Shown here piece by piece: positions 45,659 through 56,115 of a DNA stretch of 64,000 bases. Source of the DNA: Pseudorasbora parva (taxonomy: Eukaryota; Chordata; Actinopteri; Cypriniformes; Gobionidae); assembly GCF_024679245.1 (NCBI RefSeq), contig NC_090195.1, positions 11,377,874-11,441,873 on the forward strand, read 5' to 3'. The notes beneath the pieces are model-generated. The model was not told the DNA's origin, searched no databases, and was given only the letters and a program-made list of their open reading frames with translations. Each line of letters opens with the position of its first letter. Position 1 is the first letter of the stretch. Position numbers and translations under genes: made by a program.

Positions 45659-46144
45659 ATATATTTACAAACTTCTATGTTAGGTGTGATTAATCGATTT
45701 GACAGCACTACTTAAAATATATATATAAAAATAAATGAAATTAAGTAATAAAATGAATGTGGATATCAATCTGATGAGAAATGTTTTAGTTAAAGGGGGG
45801 GTGAAATGCTGTTTCATGCATACTGATCTTTTTACACTGTTAAAGACTTGGAATCCCATACTAAACATAGACAAAGTTTCAAAAGTTAAGGTGGACGTTT
45901 GATGGGAGTATTTCTTTGTCAAAAATACTACTTCCGGTTAGTCATAAGTTTCGGCAAGTTTTTTGAGATCATGCGTCCCCATTGACGTTAGTGGGGGCGG
46001 AATTTCCTTGTATGGGCCTTACGGACAATTCTACCGGAAGCGCGTGAGAGAGAGCGAGGGAGAGAGCGAAAGCAACAGCCTACGCCCATCAAAGCGGGGC
46101 TTGTAGGATGCTGGACAGGTGACAATTACACATAGCACATAACA

Positions 46145-46336
46145 ATGTCACCAAAAAAGTGGGTTTTTGGTTGCCAGACCAAGACAGTCCTGCACAGATT
46201 CGCCAAAAACCCCGCGTTAAGGCAACAGTGGATGGAATTTGCTTTTCCGGATCAGCAACTGAGTTGCGCGAATGTTTATATCTGTTCGCTGTTTCATAAA
46301 CAAGGCCCAGCTCGACGCCGCATTTTCCCAATCGCC
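46145..46336 (+). pseudogene. THAP exon, copy 2, degenerate
   Basis: It starts MSPKKWVFGCQTKTVLHRF like copy 1, but the first zinc cysteine (C6) is W. A 17-base deletion after CSL also removes the HF of CSLHF and shifts the frame, ending soon after in a stop. The zinc finger cannot fold. The GTGAGT donor near 46372 is still recognisable. Confidence 0.65.
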
Positions 46337-46573
46337 TAATGCTGAAGGATGGAGCAGTCCCAACGTTAGAAGGGTGAGTGAGACTGCTTTTAGTCCGCTT
46401 AACGTTACTGTCTACACAAACCACGCGTAAACACACAAACACACGTGCACAACTGCACTTCCCACATGTACACCTTCAAAGACAAAAATACGACGATATA
46501 ATTCAAGTATAAATATGTAAATAACACAAGCCGCTAAGCATATTATATAGTTAGTGTATAACTTGTAACTTAC

Positions 46574-46683
46574 CACATACAGACGTCCTGCTCTAGTCGT
46601 TTTTGCTGCTGCTCCTGTTCAACTGCAGCCTCTGGGTCTGATTCCGGATCATAGATGTATGGCTGTATCCGATTAAAAGCCAT
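46574..46683 (-). CDS. Conserved first-exon ORF of Kolobok-like element (left gene), copy 2
   Basis: The 110 nt encode MAFNRIQPYIYDPESDPE, then AAVEQEQQQKRLEQDVCMW, 34 of 36 residues identical to copy 1. The exon is followed immediately by an excellent donor, GTAAGTTAC (46573 downwards). It reads inwards from the element's right end, opposite to the THAP exon. Function unknown. Confidence 0.5.
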
Positions 46684-46957
46684 ATTTTTATTTTGAATAA
46701 AGTTTTTTTCCGCTGTTAGGGATGCACTCGACTCAACACACAGCGCGCTGCTGCACACGTCATTATTTAGCTCCGCTCACACGACACGCCCCCACCCGCT
46801 CGGCTTTTTTCGGAAAGACTCGGAACAGCGCATCTTTCTTATATAATTATTAAAAAAATAAAAACTTTTCGGAGATATGCAGGATGCAATGCTACTCTAT
46901 AGGTACTCAAGATTGACATGACACTGACTGAAACTGAGTGTTTCACCCCCCCTTTAA

Positions 46958-47970
46958 TTAAAATCTTTTTTGGTACAATTTGAAATTTGAATGATTTAAG
47001 ACAAGAGGACACAAATGTAAAATTGTCTTTTATTTGAGACGCTGTAGACTTCATTTGTTCTCCATTTAATCTTATTGCTAATATAATATTTGTGTGCTTT
47101 GTGGAAAAGAACATTTTTCTTTCCAATGGGCAGTGCTGGAGAACAGTGGCATCTTTTGTGTACAAGTCATAAAGCAAGTCATCATCAGTGGTTTATTGTG
47201 TAGCCAAATCACATAATCAAGACGGCTCCAAAACAGTTCTTTCATTTTTGCACAGCTTCAAAAGAAACAAGATTACAACCTACAGTGACTCACATTCTCA
47301 TCATACTTGAGAGAAGAGAGTATCAGTTTGGAAAAGGAAGAGATACATATGCATTACAAAGATCAGCTGTTTAAAAAATGGTTTCCAGATCCTTCTTTTA
47401 CATTTTCCCCTGAGAATAATGGTGTTGCCTGTAAAACATAAACAGAAATCGATTATTGTCCCCACACTCTCAATTAGAGGAAAGAGCCAAAGGTGCGATA
47501 ATAGTTAAAGGTCTCACAGGTGAGAAAAACAGTGAGAGCCGCATTCCACTGCGCTTATCTGAACCCCCCGGTGTTTCCCATGCGCTAACACTGACGGATA
47601 GCTTCCCTTAAATACTCCCTTCCAGCTCATGTTTCATTAAACCACCACACCGCCGGTTTTTAGGAAATTCCCTTTTGTCAAAACTGCTGACTGCCAGCAG
47701 CAAAGAAACTGGCAAAGAAGTTGCAATTCCCAGACAAGAGTAAGAAACAGTTTCCCAGTGGTGTTGTATTTTAACAGACATATGTAAACATGTTGATATG
47801 CTTTTTATGGCATACACATATTTTTATGAACATGCTATCCATCTTAAATTATATATGTCCCTGAAAACTCTGCCAAGCCAAAAAGGATATATTATTATTA
47901 TTAATGATTTTTATTACTTGAAGTATTACTGTTTTTTACTTACACATGTGACATATTCTTTCACAAATGT
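46958..47970. other. Non-coding stretch, nothing recognised
   Basis: No transposon ends, exon or RNA gene seen; base composition is ordinary for the window. Confidence 0.5.
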
Positions 47971-48023
47971 TTGTGGAAGCGTCTGCATATCAAGATATTT
48001 TGATATGCAGACGCTTTGATATG

Positions 48024-48256
48024 CAGTCAAGATATTTTGAAGAATGTCAGTAACCAAACAGTTAACTGGAGCCATTGACTTTAGTATTTTTTTTCTCCTA
48101 CTATATAAGTCAATGGCTCCAGTTAACTGTTTGGTTACTGACATTCTTCAAAATCTTCCCTTGTGTTCAGCTGAAGAAAGAAATTCACACAGGTTTGAAA
48201 CAGCTTGAGGGTGAGTAAAGGATGACAGAATTTTCATTTTAAAGTGAACTATCCCT
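48024..48256. mobile_element. Hairpin MITE of the AGGGATAGTT family, left end missing
   Basis: The right end AAAGTGAACTATCCCT abuts TTAA at 48257-48260, as in the family. A perfect 47-bp inverted repeat (48034-48080 with 48108-48154) shares its sequence with the hairpin inside the 29391-29700 element. The usual left terminus is absent; a separate short palindrome (47977-48016) abuts instead. Confidence 0.75.
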
Positions 48257-48379
48257 TTAAGACATGTTATACTGCGCCCCATCAACACAACCAAGCCTAG
48301 AAGAAAATTTTTTTATTTTTTTAACCCTTTAATGTTCAATATATGATTTATACCCGTTTATCCAGTAGCATTGCATTAG

Positions 48380-48600
48380 TGTTAGGTCTAAGGCCACCTT
48401 GTCGAGTCTGAGTCACCAATTTCTTAACCGATTGAGTTTGAATGGAAGAGGTTTATTAAAGTCTTGTCATCTTAATTTTATGTTACTTATTATTTCAGTC
48501 CACCCGAGTGCGTCTGAGTTGAGTTCATTCATAATTGCAAGTCCAAGTCTGACTACAAGTACCCTAAGTCTACATAGCACAAATCATCAAGTTTTACAAT
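48380..48600. repeat. Dispersed repeat shared with 51543-51680
   Basis: GAGTCTGAGTCACCAA, GATTGAGTTTGAATGG, TTTATTAAAGTCTTGTCATC and CAAGTACCCTAA-type blocks recur in the same order at 51543-51680 in nceh1 intron 4. Class unknown. Confidence 0.6.
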
Positions 48601-48792
48601 AAATTCCCTGTGTATTTAAATGTGAACATAACACATTATTTACCAATACAGCAGCTCCTGAGCCCACTAATGCTAAAACATGTTCGGTTCAGTTCTTTGT
48701 AACATTTTCATATTGCACTGCATGCTAAATGTAAAAATCTAATTTAAAATCAATATATAATTAACATCATTTTCGATCTTTAGTAAGTGTCT

Positions 48793-51676
48793 TTAGAGGT
48801 TCTCCTTTAGCCAACGGATGTAATTCCCAAGACTTCGTGTTCCAACAGAGAATCGAAAGGGCCCGAAAGCAAAACTAAGGCATCCATGGAAACCATCTTC
48901 ATAGTGATCAACGGTGACGTGGACTCCGGCCTCTTTCAGTCGTGTGGCGTACATGAGTCCGTCGTCTCTCAGCACGTCATGCTCACAGGTCATGATGTAG
49001 GCGGGCGGCAAGGCCTTCAGCACTTCAGTTTCAGCTAGTAAAGGCGCCGCTCTCACATCCAGCAGGCCAGGCAGCTTCTCCAACAGCTTTGGGTCGCCGT
49101 GAAGCGGAACCACAGGTTTATAGTTCTTCTGAAAGGCCACCGGAAGAAGCTTGGTCCAGTTGATCTTGGCTTTGGCTGCTGCTATCTCCTGGCCCTGATC
49201 CAGAGCCGTGTGGTTGTTTGCCAGCAAAGCAGGGACAAGGTTCTGATCACCGTTTAGATACTCTAGCCAGAAGCGGGCCACAAATGGTCTGTATAGGATG
49301 GGAATATCGGCGTTCTGCTGGTACGAAGGTGTGTTGAAGTCCAGGGCTTGAAGCACGGGGTACACCAGGGCCTGAACTTTAAATTTAATAGGGATGCTAC
49401 TGTCCAAAGCCATCTGTGAACAAATACATGAGTGAGTATTAGCCATCTTTTGTGATGAATACCTTTAATAACATACTATGACAAACTAGTAAACAAAACA
49501 TACTCAGTATTTTTTTATATATACATGTATATACACTGATTAGGCGTAACATTATGACCTCAGACAGTTGAAGTGAATAACACTGATTATCTCTTCATCA
49601 TGGGCACCTGTCAATGCAGGAAAATGGACACGTGTGAGGATTTGAGCGAGTTTGACAAAGGCCAAATTGTTATGGCTAGACGACTGGGTCAGAGCATCTC
49701 CAAGACTGCAGCTCTTTTGGGGTGTTCCCGGTCTGCAGTGGACAGTATCTATCAAAAGTGGTCCAAGGAAGGAACAGCGGTGAACCAGTGACAGGGTCAT
49801 GGGCGGCCAAGGCTCATTGATGTACGTGGGGAGCGAAGGCTGGCCCATGTGGTCTGATCAAACAGACGAGCTACTGTAGCTCAAACTGCTTAAGAAGTTA
49901 ATGCTGGTTCTGATAGAAAGGTGTCAGAATACACAGTGCATCGCAGTTTGTTGCGTATGGGGCTGCATATTCGCAGAAAAGTCAGAGTGCCTATGTTGAC
50001 CCCTGTCCACCGCTGAAAGCACCAACAGTGAGCACGTCAGCATCAGAACTGGACCACAGAGCAAGGGAAGAAGGTGGCCTGGTCTGATGAATCATGTTTT
50101 CTTTTACATCAAAATGGAAATGGACTGCATTTATATAGCGCTTTTATCCAAAGCGCTTTACATTTTGCCTCACATTCACCCATTCATACACCGACGGCGA
50201 TGTCAGCCATGTAAGGCGCCATCCAGCTCGTCGGGAGCAGCTGGGGTTAGGTGTCTTGCTCATGGACACTTCGACACTTGGTCAGGTGGAACCGGGGATT
50301 GAACCACCAACCTTCTGGTTTGTAGGCAACCTGAACCACTGAGCCACTGCCGCCCAAATCATATTGGCCATCATTTGTATGGCCGGAACACATGGCACCA
50401 GGATGTACTATGGAAAGAAGGCAACCTGGCGGAGGCAGTGTGAAGCTCTGGGCAATGCTCTGCTGGGAAACCTTGTTACTTTGATACGTACCACCTACCT
50501 AAGCACTGGTGGCTGGATAATGGACCCTGCTGCCACAAAGCAAAATGGTTCAGGAATTTGATTTGTCGGCTGCACATACTGTACATGATGTGAATTTCGA
50601 GTTCCACCACACCCCAGTGGTGCTCAACTGGAATCAGATCTGGTGACTATGGAGGCTATTAGACTATAGTGAACTCATTGTCATGTTCGAAAAACCAGTT
50701 TTAGATGTATTGGGCAGTCAGTGTGAACATGATTACATCCGTAATGTAACTGATTAGATTCAATAAAGTTTTCAGTAAGGGGGTTTTGTCAGCCTTTGAT
50801 CTTCCTACTGAAAGTGTATGTGAATGTTTACATAATCTTAGTGACCAAGTGCTGTTTATACCATTTGGGGTGTGCGATTATCTTCACAGTCAGGGGTAAT
50901 TGACTGTATTGTCTATATGTAACGTCCACACCTTTAAGGACTGCCCAATGAATGCCTATAAAATACCAAGAACAGGACTTGGTGACTGCAGCTACCAACA
51001 GCGCATTCTCAATAAAGAATCATGCTGAAGATATATCCAAGTTTCCTGGTCTTTTCTTCTTAAATTTCCAACAGTACTAAGGGGCCCAGTGTGTGCCAAA
51101 AAATATTCTCCACACCATTACACCAGCAAAAGCTTGAACCGTTGATACAAGGCAGGATGAATCCACGCTTTTATGTTGTTTACGCCAAATTCTGAGCTGA
51201 CTATCTGAACGTCACAGCTAAACTCATAAGACCAAAGTTTTTCCAATCTTCGATTGTCCAATTTTGGTGAGCCTGTGTGAATATTAGCCTCAGTTTCCTG
51301 TTCTTAGCAGACAGTAATGTCACCCGGTGTGTCTTCTGCTGCTGTAGCCCATCTGCTTTAAGGTTCGATGTGTTGTATGTTCAGAGATGCTCTTCAACAG
51401 ACCTCAGTATAGTAATAATGAGTGGTTATTTGAGTTATTGTTGCCTTTCTATTAGTGAAAACCCCAGTAGATCAGAGGTTTCTGAAATACTCAGACCAAC
51501 CTGTCTGGCCCCAACAACCATGCCACTTTCAAAAAAAAATACTGTCACGGCTTCAAGTCTGAGTCACCAAGTCCTTAATCGATTGAGTTCAAATGGCAAA
51601 TGTTTATTAAAGTCTTGTCATCTTAATTTATGTAACTTCTTGTTATTGTTATAGTCCAAGTCTCAGGCCAAGTACC

Positions 51677-51764
<88 letters not shown>

Positions 51765-53683
51765 CATTTATAATTATAATATAGTATAATAGCTATACTT
51801 ATAATTATGTATATAATTTTAATTTTTTAATTTACAGTTATTTATATAAATGTCCAAAAACATTACAAGGAGACAAGGCTTCTTATTTGTCTCTTCACTT
51901 TACTCTTATTGACATGATCTTGGAATATCATACTTCATACTTTCACAAATAGAAATAAATATTACATATAACACATATATTAAATAAGTAGAATATAATG
52001 GAAACATGCTTTTTTTTTTTTTATCATGGTGATTTTCCTCTCTATAGAAGTCATTAGCTCTAACATGTCTATAAAATAAGAAAACATGGCTTCATCCAAT
52101 GTTCAGGTTTCTGTTCTGGATTAGATTAAACATAACATTTCAGAAATCTTGTAATATAAAACAGTTGCCTTAATGTCCTGTGGTTAATCAACTGGGAAAT
52201 TATAGTAATATGTGTACGTTAAATGTTTTACTCTGTTCGCCTGTGATGTATTGCCTTTATGAGAAACATTTATTTGTAACAATGACAATTTGAGAAGGGG
52301 ATTTCTCATACCTGTTGCACAACAGCAGCGGCAAGGTTCCCACCGGCGCTGTCACCTGACACAGCCACTCTTTTCGGGTCTATGTGGTACCGGTTCAACA
52401 CCTCAGCTGTAAGGATGTGTTTTGAGGCCAGAAAAACATCATTATACTGATCTGGGAAACGTCCATCTGGAGCCAGCCTGTACCTAAACATAAAATAAAA
52501 CAAAATATACTAATTACATCGGGTAATTAAGACTTTTGATAATACAAAAGATCATAGCAAGATCTAGAAAATTGTCCAGCACTGCTTACTCAACAGATAT
52601 TACGACTGCATTGAGCTCTTCAGCCATCGCCATGCACTGAAGGTAATATGGTTCCATCTCTTTAAAGACAGAAAGAACAATTAAACATTGTCAAAATTGT
52701 ACCTTTAGGGGTAAAACAGCTTGTCACTGGGGCAGTATCCTTAAAAGGACATATTTGTACCTTTATAGCTTTAAACGGTGCATGTCAGTACATTAAGTAC
52801 AAATATGTACATTAAGGTAATTTTATGAACCTTTTTGTGGTAAAAGAAAAAAGGTACATGGATGTCCTATTAAAGGGGACTGCCCCAGTAACAAGCTGTT
52901 GTACCCCTAGAAGTACAACTTTTTACTCTCTGTGTGGCGAGTTTATGATTGCATATTCCATACAAACGAATAACTCATAAAGTCAACATTAATTGATTTC
53001 ATGGTGTCTTTAAACCGAGAAGTGTTCCTTTCTCTACCACATGAGGGAGCTTCGAGACTGCTGAGCAAATCTCTTTTTCTCGCACCTTCTGTCCACAACT
53101 TATGATGCATTCAACAAAAGGCCCGCCTTACATGAAATCATATGCAATTTATTTAACATAAACTATCACATACTTGTACTGCCAACTGTCCATCCACCTC
53201 CATGGAAATAGACCACGCCTCTTTTCAAACGCTGCTCCTGCCCTTCAACAGTAGATTCGAACACTTGTGCTTCCACTCCTCCAAAGGAACCCTCTGTGAC
53301 CCGGACGTTTGGGCTGGACTGATTACTTTTTACATCCACCCAAGACGAATAGTATTTTACAACACCGAAAGGGGAACTCAGTCCAAGGTCATGAGCTACA
53401 AAACTCTAGGAGAAATCCAAAAAGTTGTGTTTTTGTCAGGGGATCTCTTTATAAAATGACACAAACCCTGCTACGTCGTTGCAATTAACGGTTTTATATG
53501 AATGTAAGCATTAAAAAATATTCTTAAAAAAATGCTAATTCTTACCATATGCATAATGCCACGTATCACAGAATCCATAAACATGAGTTTCCATGGCTCT
53601 GATATAGTGCTGGGCAGAGGCAAATAAATATAATAAGCAGCTGCTATTGACAGTAAAATCGTCCCAATCAAAATGGACCGCAT
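48793..53683 (-). CDS. nceh1: Neutral cholesterol ester hydrolase 1 (nceh1), complete (5 exons), tandem copy 1
   Basis: NCEH1 is an ER-membrane serine hydrolase of the AADAC/hormone-sensitive-lipase family. It hydrolyses cholesteryl esters and 2-acetyl-monoalkylglycerol ether. Exons in gene order: 53683-53546, 53405-53174, 52659-52590, 52483-52312, 49413-48793; joined, 410 residues (human 408). Residues 3-20 form the signal anchor, then [13 protein letters not shown] as in NCEH1. HGGGW (114-118) is the oxyanion hole; the catalytic triad is S192 in GDSAG, D350 in CEHDVL and H380 in [17 protein letters not shown] and FHGC favour NCEH1 over AADAC. The exon-2 acceptor is the AG at 53407-53406, because only this one gives the correct phase and length. 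Confidence 0.95.
49533..50580 (+). mobile_element. Tc1-like transposon relic in nceh1 intron 4
   Basis: It begins CACTGATTAGGCGTAACATT, a known fish Tc1-type terminus. The plus strand then encodes an HTH segment ([20 protein letters not shown], 49627 on, with [20 protein letters not shown]). Frameshifts follow. A SINE-like repeat (50110-50357) interrupts it, and the 3' catalytic part is truncated near 50570. Confidence 0.75.
50110..50357. repeat. Fish repeat with 'GCATTTATATAGCGCTTTT' head, inserted in Tc1 relic
   Basis: It starts GGACTGCATTTATATAGCGC, includes CAAAGCGCTTTACATTTTGC and GTGTCTTGCTCATGGACACT, and ends CCACTGAGCCACTGCCGCCC. On either side the Tc1 text continues (TTTTCTTTTACATC before, GAACACATGGCACCAGGATG after). 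So it inserted into an existing Tc1 copy. Confidence 0.7.
50590..51545 (-). mobile_element. Second Tc1-like relic, inverted, with LTR-like insert
   Basis: Antisense Tc1 blocks are recognisable: CCAGATCTGATTCCAGTTGA on the minus strand near 50620, and AATTGGACAATCGAAGATTG near 51250, paralogous to the 59.2-60.3 kb element. The middle (about 50709-51073) is foreign, and about 130 bp of Tc1 text is missing at that point. Confidence 0.6.
50709..51073 (+). mobile_element. Possible solo LTR
   Basis: The segment begins TGTATTGGGCAG and ends TTTCCAACA, with a TATA box (CTATAAAATA, about 50959) and AATAAA at about 51012 correctly ordered for an LTR. There is no clean target duplication, and Tc1 sequence is missing around it, so this is tentative. 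Confidence 0.3.
51682..51760. repeat. (TA)n microsatellite
   Basis: 79 bp of TA in nceh1 intron 4. Confidence 0.97.
52699..52917. mobile_element. Palindromic MITE in nceh1 intron 2
   Basis: The left arm (GTACCTTTAGGGGTA, AACAGCTTGTCACTGGGGCA) is mirrored by the right arm (TGCCCCAGTAACAAGCTGTT, GTACCCCTAGAAGTAC). Non-coding. Confidence 0.75.
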
Positions 53684-54743
53684 TATTATAAACGTTAAAA
53701 GAGCATAAAAATGGACCTCTGCACAAATGCCGTGCAGTCCTATGACACTTCACCTGATTTCCCCATAGACAGATTTCACACAGTAGAGATAATGATATTC
53801 ACTACAAACTTTTTATCTTAAAAGTCCTCTTGTCGAACTAAAGTTAGCTTTATTTCACTACAATGATTTTTGAGTTTTTATTCTTGTTTATTTTTTTTTC
53901 TGTCAATGTTTTTTTTTACTGTCGCCTTGCATATTTTGAGATCAGTTAGGCTACTCCTATAAACACATAACTACTTCAATGATTTCAAGCTTTTGTAGTG
54001 ATGTGGTTCTAATATACCAAAAAATTTCCGAAGGTTGTAATCAAACGACCTGTCAAATATGTTAAAATATGTACCATTTTCTTCTCTACTGGATTCGGCA
54101 TAGAGACAGAGACTTGTATTTTGAAATAATATGCATGCTGTGATCAAACAATTAACTATAAAAAAGCCATTGTTTGTTCATACACTATTTAGCGTTACAC
54201 TGTTACATTTCCAAACAAAAAGAAAAAAAAAGAAAGGAAATTAACAAATAGCTAAATTTAGGGTGACCATATTTTGATTACTGAAAACGTCTCAGGTTAC
54301 TCACGTAACCTATATTCTCTGAATAGGGAACGAGACGCTGCGTAATGACGCATATGGGGTATGCCCATGGGCGTGCAGATTGTCTGAAGCCCTTATAGAA
54401 TCACGCCAATTCATTGGCTGATGGCGCAGCACCGCCCCGGAAGGATGTGGACAAAACCTTGGGCACATAACCCAGCCTGGGTCTCAAAGAGACCTAACTA
54501 GGCCGGAAGCAAAACCCAAGCAAGCCTAGCTAACAGAGAGGGCTTGCAAATCCCCCACTCGCTTAAAGAAGTTAGAGCCAATAACAGAGCAACTTTTAAG
54601 AGTCAGAACCTGCTCCGGAGCTGACTCCAATGGCTCAAAGGGAACACTCATCAAACCCTCCAGGACAAAAGATCCCAAGAGGGTACACCAGGGGAGCGAA
54701 CTGGCCTCAGACGCTTGACCCCTCTCATAAAAGATGAGACTAA

Positions 54744-56115
54744 AGGCCCTTTCACACTGGACGCGATTTTGACGTGCGAATAATTCGCGAGATGTTTTTT
54801 TTTTTTAGATCAGCTGTTTGTGTAATGAGCGCTTCCACACCGAACGCGAATTTGCTGAAGCGAAAAAACGGCATTTATTTTTTTCGCTTCGATGTCGATT
54901 TTTTTTTACTCTAGCGGCGACAAAAACAGCTTCAACCAATCACATAAAAGGAAACAAAGGTGAAATGTCCAGTTGATGTCACAAGCTATTCAATCAACTA
55001 ACTTTTGCCAGGCATGGCATTTCTCATGAGATTACAAATGTAAGCTGTACAGCTGCAGCTGTGTTTGCCCACTGTATGATACAGACAGCAATAACTTAAA
55101 GCTACACTGTGTAACTTTTTGTTTGTTTATTCTTAGCTAAAAACACTTAGTTCTTTCAAAAATATATGTGCTCATTAATGTATATTTACTCCTTTCAAGT
55201 AATAATGTATTCTCGTAAGTTTATAATATGCCATTAAAAAATACATACGGGTGAGGGGTTCGGATGCTGGTCGCCATGTTGCCCCTCCATCTTGAAAGTA
55301 CATTAGCCAAAGAGGGACATACCCGTAAATTCAAGCTTCGCCTTTCACGTTTTAACACTCGATGGCACCGTGTCGAATGTGAAGAGGGGGATTGCCATGT
55401 TAATCTTGGACTAAATCAGCCACCGTAGGAGTTAAAACGAAATCAGAATTGAGAGGAACAGAAACTAATATTCACTGGATGGTCATATACCTTTTCACCA
55501 CTAGATGGGGGAAAATTTTACACAGTGTAGCTTTAACAAGTTAGTATAATAACTTATAAGTTATTACCTTTTATAAATAGTTGATTTTTTTCTAAACATT
55601 TTGTCCGCGATTATGGAAAGTGAACATGTTGCCACCAGTAGGCTACGTCTGTGTGGCACTGAAATGTTTACATGTGACTCGACTGGAAACATCTTCTCGG
55701 ATCGATTGATTCCCTGAAGTGCGCGGTTTGTCACGTCAGATGCGCTGCCTTCTCTGGAGGAGATCCTCAAATTGTCCCACAGACTTTAGAAAGTAAGTGC
55801 AGAGCCGGCCATGATAAAGTTTTAGCTCCTCTTCAAGATTAGCATCCTCCCCTTCAGACTCTGTTCTTTAAGACTGGCTGCACCCAAAACCTTCCTCTCG
55901 GTCCTTTAAATAAAATGAAAAGCTCGTGTTCACTGAATGATGAAGTGCCCGTGTTTTCTCAGCTGTCACTGCGAATGTTTTGGGATGTTGGAGCTCTAAA
56001 ACGTTGCAAATTCGTGTCGCGGCTGATGTGAATGGTTTTGACGCGAAATATTCGCATGCGAAATATTCGCTTATTCGTTACGCTTTTTCGTTACGCGTCC
56101 GGTGTGAAAGGACCT
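54744..56115. mobile_element. PIF/Harbinger-like non-autonomous element inside the DIRS-like element
   Basis: TAA at 54741-54743 and 56116-56118 flanks ends AGGCCCTTTCACACTGGACG and, from the right, AGGTCCTTTCACACCGGACG. Subterminal GAATAATTCGCGAG and GCGAATATTTCGC motifs repeat. A TTAA-flanked MITE (55100-55532) is nested within. Confidence 0.75.
55100..55532. mobile_element. TTAA-flanked MITE (AGCTACACTGTGTAAC), innermost of the nest
   Basis: TTAA at 55096-55099 and 55533-55536; ends AGCTACACTGTGTAAC and TTTTACACAGTGTAGCT. A similar left end (GGTGCACTGTGTAACTTTTT) occurs at about 18030. Confidence 0.75.

Larger units (their letters stand above)
45794..46953. mobile_element. Kolobok-like non-autonomous transposon with THAP exon, copy 2 (inverted)
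   Basis: TTAA at 45790-45793 and 46954-46957; ends AGGGGGGGTGAAATGCTG and, from the right, AGGGGGGGTGAAACACTCAG. It is the 19883-21329 element in opposite orientation, 1160 bp, lacking roughly 280 bp of copy 1's centre (between TAGACAGTAAGCGG and GCAGTCTCACTC there). The flanks of the two copies do not match, so these are separate insertions. Confidence 0.8.

Noticed and set aside
53383..53405. Alternative nceh1 exon-2 acceptor at the TTTTGTAG further into the exon
   Set aside because: It gives a phase mismatch and a premature stop. The AG at 53407-53406 keeps the frame and the same residue spacing as human NCEH1.
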